The notes under the pieces are model-generated. The model was given only the letters and a program-made list of their open reading frames with translations, ran no database searches and was not told the origin of the DNA. DNA of 64,000 nt from NCBI GenBank assembly GCA_905221605.1, contig CAJNDS010002652.1, positions 52,501-116,500 on the forward strand. The letters are read 5' to 3'. Positions 59,211-64,000 of this stretch are shown piece by piece. Source of the stretch: Symbiodinium natans. Taxonomy: Eukaryota; Sar; Dinophyceae; Suessiales; Symbiodiniaceae. A program made the position numbers and the translations under genes. The stretch's first letter is position 1. Every line of letters begins with the position of its first letter.

Positions 59211-60055
59211 TTTAGGGGTTTAGGGTTTAGGGTTTAGGGTTTAGGGTTTAGGGTTTCCCAGAAAGCCCGATAACGCCCACTTAAAGACCCTAACCCTGAA
59301 CCCGAGACCCACTTGAAATCCTAAATTCCCGCGATCTTAAGCCCGTTGAACCCTAAACCCCACCCCATGTACCTACGTCGTATATACCTTGTGCTTTCTT
59401 ATGAAGCTTGGTAGCCCAGCACCCATAGTATAATCAGGGCACCCTTTTTTGGGTTGGTTACTTTGTAAGGGAACCTTGAACCCAAGAAAGGGAAAAGGGC
59501 ACCACTGGGCAACCAAGGAAGGAAGTACTGTTAAGGCCCAAGTTATTCAGACCTCGGCAAGAGACGGACCCTTGGGTGCAAGGACTTCCGACAGGCAAGT
59601 GGCCGTACTTCTGTGCCACCAGCAGCGCGGTGTTCACGTCGATGGTATGCACAATGCCTGCCGTGCCATGCCGACTGCAAAAGTTTAGGGTTTAGGGTTT
59701 AGGGTTTAGGGTTTTGGGTTTAGGGTTGAGGGTTTAGGGTTTAGGGTTTAGGGTTTCGGGTTTAGGGTTTCGGGTTTCGGGTTTTGGGGTTTTGGGTTTT
59801 GGGTTTTACGATCTTCAGAGGCCATGGTTCGTTGGTTTCGTCCCCAGACCAAAGTAATAGGCTTTACACATCCAGCAGCCTACCTCAAATCCATTCTGCT
59901 TGCATGGATCGTTCTAGGAACGCCTTCCCCTAAACCCTAAACCCTAAACCCTAAACCCTAAACCCTGAACCCTAAACCCTAAACCCTAAACCCTAAACCC
60001 TAAACCCTAAGCCCTAAGCCCTAAGCCCTAAGCCCTAAGCCCTCGCCCCCTACAG
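59211..60055. repeat. Arrays with one MITE and an island
   Basis: TTTAGGG at 59211-59265 and 59684-59780 with TTTCGGG variants. CCCTAAA at 59932-60008 passes into six CCCTAAG units. The island at 59830-59930 is open on the plus strand after GATCTTCAG (RWFRPQTKVIGFTHPAAYLK) and may be an exon. Confidence 0.75.
59407..59517. mobile_element. MITE, CTTGGTAGCCCAGT family (111 bp)
   Basis: Left CTTGGTAGCCCAGC and right ACTGGGCAACCAAG are inverted partners. Internal GGGCACCCTTTTTTGGG and AAAAGGGC continue the stem. It has the same length as 60806-60916. Confidence 0.8.
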
Positions 60056-60147
60056 GCCGAGTTGCCTTCTGGAAACCCTACGAACCGCCAAGGCTAAATT
60101 TCCTAGGAGCTCGCAGCATCGTGGCTTTAGGGGACTTCGCCTGGCTG
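60056..60147 (+). CDS. Candidate internal exon (92 nt)
   Basis: Acceptor CCCCCTACAG ends at 60055, donor GTTCTT at 60148. Two plus frames are open. The more protein-like reads RVAFWKPYEPPRLNFLGARS then IVALGDFAWL. Family not recognised. Confidence 0.4.
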
Positions 60148-60324
60148 GTTCTTAGTAGGGAATGAGGGAATTCGGGGTGTCGTACTTTTTTTAAACGTAT
60201 TATGGCGCATTTTTTCGGGCCCTCATTCCCAAATTCCCGACGAAGGAATGGCATCATCCCGACACCCTAAACCCTAAACCCTCAACCCTAAACCCTAAAC
60301 CCTAAACAGCCCTACACCCCAAAC

Positions 60325-60418
60325 CCATGGCGTTAGGGGACTCAGCCAAGCCGCGCCGGTCCATGCGAAAATCGATTCCGACAGCTTTCCCGAGCTCAAA
60401 GGCGCGCGGTAGCTTGTC
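60325..60418 (-). CDS. Candidate internal exon (94 nt)
   Basis: Acceptor CCCTTGTCAG ends at 60419. The frame reads DKLPRAFELGKAVGIDFRMD then RRGLAESPNAM. The donor GTTTGGGG opens into repeat DNA. CCCTAAA lies to the left and TTTAGGG to the right. Family not recognised. Confidence 0.5.
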
Positions 60419-60603
60419 CTGACAAGGGCTTAGGGTTTAGGGTTTAGGGTTTAGGGTTTAGGGTTTAGGGTTTAGGGTTTAGGGTTTAGGGTTTTGGGTT
60501 TTTAGGGTTTAGGGTTTAGGGTTTCGGGTTTCGGGTTTCGGGTTTTGGGTTTCAATGAGCTGGCAGCTAGCATGCGCTGCAAGGCTTGAAGCGTAGATGC
60601 TAC

Positions 60604-60703
60604 ATGGTAGCTCAGTACCTATACCATAGCAAGGGTACCCTAAAAGTGGCGACTCCTCCACGGGCACAAAAAAGGGCAGAAAGGGTGCCGCTGGGCTACC
60701 AAG
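60604..60703. mobile_element. Diverged MITE, CTTGGTAGCCCAGT family
   Basis: ATGGTAGCTCAGTACC at the left and GTGCCGCTGGGCTACCAAG at the right are inverted partners with several changes. Confidence 0.6.
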
Positions 60704-60759
60704 GCTACATGCCGTTGGCACCGGTATCCTTCTCAAGTGCAGAGATGCAAGCACGACAT

Positions 60760-61121
60760 GGGTGGTTGTCACAATTATGATCCCTTTTGGGGTACGTACC
60801 CGAAACTTGGTAGCCCAGTAACCATATGATAATAAGGGCACCCTTTTTTGGGTTGGTTACTTTATAAGGGAGCCTTGAATCAATAAAAGGGAAAAGGGTG
60901 CCACTGGGCTACCAAGTAAATATTTGGTGTTATAAGGGCCGGTGGCCTCTTTATCTGTTACCCATATACCTTCATCTAGCCCTTAGATACCCTAATAAGA
61001 ACCCCAACTTTACATGCCCTCTAAAACAGCAACCCTACTTAAAGAGACCACCAACCCACATAAATTAGGTGCCGTCTTTTCATAGGGATCCCAGAAGGGA
61101 CCCGAAGTTTGACAGCCACCC
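60760..61121. mobile_element. Split second-family MITE around a 111-bp MITE
   Basis: Half-elements GGGTGGTTGTCACAATTATG (60760) and AAGTTTGACAGCCACCC (ending 61121) match the two ends of the intact element at 63046-63147. The CTTGGTAGCCCAGT element lies between them, so one MITE may have inserted into another. Confidence 0.45.
60806..60916. mobile_element. MITE, CTTGGTAGCCCAGT family (111 bp)
   Basis: Perfect 14-bp terminal inverted repeats CTTGGTAGCCCAGT and ACTGGGCTACCAAG, with an AAGGG/CCCTT stem inside. Non-coding. Confidence 0.85.
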
Positions 61122-61356
61122 ACATCTCGAGTTGGCGCGCTTGAGGGTGCCAGGCGTTCGGGTTTAGGGTTTAGGGTTTGGGGTTTGGGGTTTGGGGTTT
61201 GGGGTTGGGGGTTGAGGGTTGAGGGTTTAGGGTTTAGGGGTTCGGGGTTTGGGGTTGAGGGTTGAGGGTTTAGGGTTTAGGGTTTAGGGGTTTAGGGGGG
61301 CGTTCGGGTTTTGGGGTTTAGGGTTTAGGATTAGGCCTCCGCCCTCATCACCAGCA

Positions 61357-61399
<43 letters not shown>

Positions 61400-62834
61400 T
61401 CCGAGGACCCAACATGGGGGTTTAGGATATTCGGGGTACCTTATCGGGTCATTATGATAAGGGGATCCTACAAATTGGGAGTCTATCTTAGGGGTACCCT
61501 ATTTTCGTAAGCCCCTAAAAATATGAGCCACGGCACCGCCGCTCTAGAATCAAAAGGCTCGAAGATCTTCCCTGCACCATTGTTGGGGTACTACTTAAAG
61601 ATGATCATGTTGTTCCATATTGGGTTTCAGTATTCATAAAGAATGTAAGATGATCTTCAACAGTGAGCCAGTCCGGCCACTGAAATTCTGAAGCCGAAAC
61701 GCCAGGCCTAAATTCCGCAAGTCACAAAAACTTTCGGAAGCGGATGCGGAACCTTCTAAAGGAACCACTAAATTCTTGAACCCCGGTACATCTTCAAACC
61801 CGGAAATACCCCTGAAGCCCTAGCCCCAACATATTGTGAACATCCCGAACCCCTACATCTCCGAAACTCTGGAAGCCCCTCAAAGCCCCAAAGCTCCTCA
61901 GATCCGTGCGGAACTCTTGAAGTCTTGAATTTAGGAAAACAGGGGGCCCATCATACAAACCCCCAAAATTCCCTGAAAATAAAGACCCCAAGCATGTGCC
62001 CTTAATTTCGGAAACCCCCAAATTCCCTCCAGCCCCCACCGAACCCAAAAATCCTGAGCCCGCCTCCAACAGGAATCGCGCCTTGGCTGGCCCGAAACCT
62101 GGGCTTGCGAGCACAACAAACCCTAGACAAGGTTTAGGGTTTTAGGGCTGAGGGGTTAGGGTTTTATGGCTTGAGGGGGTGTATGACTTAAGGCTGAGGG
62201 TTTAGGTTTTAGGGTCTATGGCTTGAGGGCTGAGGGCTTAGGTGTTAGGGAGTATGGCTTGAGGGCTGAGGGCTTAGGTTTTTGGGTTTGAGGGTTGAGG
62301 TTTCACTAGCTTCCCCAATGGCCTACGAGCAAGAAAGCTTATCTGCTGCTCCTTGACTGGGTTATAAACCCTAAACCCTAAACCCTAAACCCTAAACCCT
62401 AAACCCTAAACCCTAAACCCTAAACCCTAAACCCTAAACCCTAAACCCTAAACCCCTAAACCCATAAACCCTAAACCCTAAACCCTAAACCCTAAACCCT
62501 AAACCCTAAACCCTAAACCCTAAACCCTAAACCCTAAACCCTAAACCCTAAACCCTAAACCCTAAACCCTAAACCCTAAACCCTAAACCCTAAACCCTAA
62601 ACCCTAACCTAAACCCTAAACCCTAAACCCTAAACCCTAAACCCTAAACCCTAAACCCTAAACCCTAAACCCTAAACCCTAAACCCTAAACTGAACTCCA
62701 AGCTTGAAACGAAGAGAGCACGCGCTCTGCTGGGCTTGTAGGTCCCCGAGCCTGAACCCTGAACTGTGTAGCTCCCTAGACCCTAAACCCTAAACCCTAA
62801 ACCCTAAACCCTAAACCCTAAACCCTTGGTCCAG

Positions 62835-62898
62835 GCAGAGTGGGCAAGGACTAGGGCTCAAGGCTTGCAAGCGGCTCCCGGGTCTGCTTTGATTCAGG
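62835..62898 (+). CDS. Candidate internal exon (64 nt)
   Basis: Acceptor CTTGGTCCAG ends at 62834. The frame reads AEWARTRAQGLQAAPGSALI then Q. The donor GTTTGGGG leads into repeat DNA. The minus strand has an in-frame stop. Family not recognised. Confidence 0.45.
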
Positions 62899-63531
62899 GT
62901 TTGGGGACTTTGGGGTTTGTGGCTTGGGACTTGCACTATTGCTTAATCCCTGTTCCCCTAGGAAGAAAAAAGGACCTTTTTGGTTGATATATAAGAAGGC
63001 CCATAACCCAAAAAGTAAAAAGGATCCCTAACACTGATCTAGATTGGGTGGTTGTCAAAATTATTGTCCCTTCTTGGATCCCTATGATAATGCGGCACCT
63101 AATATTTAGGGTACCCCAAAAAGGGATCATAATTTTGACAACCACCCTATTGTGGATTCTGAAGCCCCCAAGTTCTTGCACATCCGCAACAATGGAAAGT
63201 CATGCAAAAGAGCCCCGGCAATCTGAAAGCCGCAGCACTACACCCTTGCCCTGTGAGCAGGGTTTAGGGCTTGGGGTTTCAGGCTTAGGGTTTGGGGTTT
63301 AGGGCTCAGGGTTCAGGGGACTGAAGCTCAAGTACCAAAGTACCGAAGTACCACGGCTTTGGGCGCTGGACTCTGGGTTCAAGACCATGAATGCATGTGA
63401 GCAGAAACCTGAAGAAATGACATTAGAAGAACCATCTGTTTCCGACCATGCAAAAGGGCTGCTTTGATTTTCTGAGGATGCTTTCCACTTCAACCATCCA
63501 GTGCTGAAGAGTAGACACCGGAGACGGCACT
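62899..63531. other. MITE-bearing spacer downstream of the PPR gene
   Basis: TTTGGGG-type repeats at 63257-63325. Positions 63330-63531 are unique and probably the 3' untranslated region of the PPR gene. No other gene is supported. Confidence 0.5.
63046..63147. mobile_element. MITE, GGGTGGTTGTCAAAATTAT family (102 bp)
   Basis: Left GGGTGGTTGTCAAAATTAT and right ATAATTTTGACAACCACCC are perfect inverted repeats. The stem continues with GTCCCTT and AAGGGATC. Non-coding. Confidence 0.85.
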
Positions 63532-63999
63532 TCAATACTCAGTGGAGCCTGACAGGACCTTATGCAAGACCTTGAGCACATATTTGGATAGCTTTGTCGT
63601 GACTCCAAGCGAATGAACCTCGTCCAACACTGACCTGAGTTCGCGGAGGCGGTCATCTCCCAATGCTTTGAGCTCTCTGGCAAGCTCAGACTCATCTCTT
63701 GGGGTGGCTTTTCCTGTGCCGAATACTGCTGCAACGTAGCTTTCCAGAAACATTCGGTTAGCCGGAACCCCGCGAAACTTCATGTCTGCTCGTACATGCT
63801 GGATTTTGTCCAGCGATGCCCCAGTATGTGCTCGAACCAGGTTTGTGAAAGTTGACACGCATGGTTGCAGTCCTCTAGCCAGCATCTGATCGTAGAGGTA
63901 CCTAGCGCCTGAGTGGCTTGGTGGGTTGGCGTTCTTGCATGCATTGATGGCCGAATTGAACACAATCGAGTCTGTCTGCAGCGTATTCGTGATCATGTA
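63532..63999 (-). CDS. Pentatricopeptide repeat protein, C-terminal part
   Basis: The frame is open from the window edge to a TGA at 63532. An internal Met at 63996 gives 154 codons, but the true start is probably outside or in an upstream exon. Residues 9-40 (SIVFNSAINACKNA...ARYLYDQMLARGL) and 43-78 (PCVSTFTNLVRAHTG...RADMKFRGV) fit the helix-turn-helix pattern of PPR repeats. The tail is helical and charged. PPR proteins bind RNA, usually in plastids or mitochondria. Targeting cannot be judged because the N terminus is missing. Confidence 0.75.
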   Translation of the reverse strand, partial: YMITNTLQTDSIVFNSAINACKNANPPSHSGARYLYDQMLARGLQPCVSTFTNLVRAHTGASLDKIQHVRADMKFRGVPANRMFLESYVAAVFGTGKATPRDESELARELKALGDDRLRELRSVLDEVHSLGVTTKLSKYVLKVLHKVLSGSTEY

Positions 64000-64000
64000 G

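Larger units (their letters stand above)
60426..62834. repeat. Arrays, MITEs and unique DNA
   Basis: TTTAGGG/TTTCGGG at 60428-60555, TTTAGGG/TTTGGGG at 61159-61335, a GA microsatellite at 61361-61395, and CCCTAAA over 62367-62692 (about 46 units, one interruption) and 62775-62826. Exon-like islands: 61128-61158 minus (AWHPQARQLEMWVAVKL) and 62300-62360 minus (PVKEQQISFLARRPLGKLV). Positions 61400-62110 are unique DNA with telomere-derived Pro/Lys-type codons and no convincing gene. Confidence 0.7.

Noticed and set aside
61794-62114. 106-codon minus-strand frame
   Set aside because: Degenerate repeat-like DNA with an overlapping second frame. No motif and no splice or start context.
63423-63734. 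103-codon minus-strand frame overlapping the PPR gene
   Set aside because: Alternative-frame shadow. The overlapping frame carries the PPR pattern.

Overview
The window looks like nuclear DNA of a dinoflagellate, most likely Symbiodiniaceae-like. The grounds are plant-type telomere-like arrays (TTTAGGG/CCCTAAA) scattered through the interior in both orientations, copia-type retrotransposons with CCCH fingers in gag, a PPR gene fragment, and short GC3-rich coding islands with GT, GC or GA splice donors. No bacterial features, rRNA, tRNA genes or CRISPR arrays were seen. All calls are by eye.

Layout. Positions 1-11626: telomere-like arrays, C-rich and AT-rich simple sequence, small inverted-repeat elements and a few exon-like islands. 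Positions 11632-20765: element A, a complete 9.13 kb Ty1/copia-like LTR retrotransposon on the minus strand (302-bp LTRs with one mismatch, TSD TTTGG, tRNA-Met-half-type primer site, polypurine tract). Its integrase is frameshifted and has lost a zinc ligand. Positions 20771-35578: 15 kb of arrays alternating with exon-like islands and MITE-like hairpins. Positions 35584-55603: element B, a complete 20.02 kb LTR retrotransposon on the minus strand (290/291-bp LTRs differing by one base, TSD TTTAG). Positions 55609-63330: more arrays, islands and MITEs. Positions 63532-63999: 3' end of a PPR protein gene on the minus strand.

Element B is the most unusual object. After gag-protease-integrase (1852 aa) and reverse transcriptase-RNase H (1313 aa) it carries two large extra frames. 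One (1027 aa) holds a methyltransferase-like domain with a PC motif. The other (2092 aa) holds a recognisable Tpt1/KptA RNA 2'-phosphotransferase domain with the Arg-His, Arg and Arg catalytic set in place. Its primer site, like that of A, is complementary to a tRNA anticodon arm, which suggests priming by a tRNA half. A 2'-phosphotransferase might act on such tRNA fragments (inference).

Two further patterns stand out. First, an 11-nt mini-hairpin, CGGN-loop-N'CCG, occurs at 16 sites with a covarying fourth base pair; most are inside element B genes and both its LTRs. Second, about 20 of some 30 unique islands are flanked on the left by CCCTAAA and on the right by TTTAGGG. Read as a gene, each intron would start with TTTAGGG repeats and end with CCCTAAA repeats, and could fold into a telomere-repeat stem that brings its splice sites together. 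Both retrotransposons landed inside TTTAGGG arrays.
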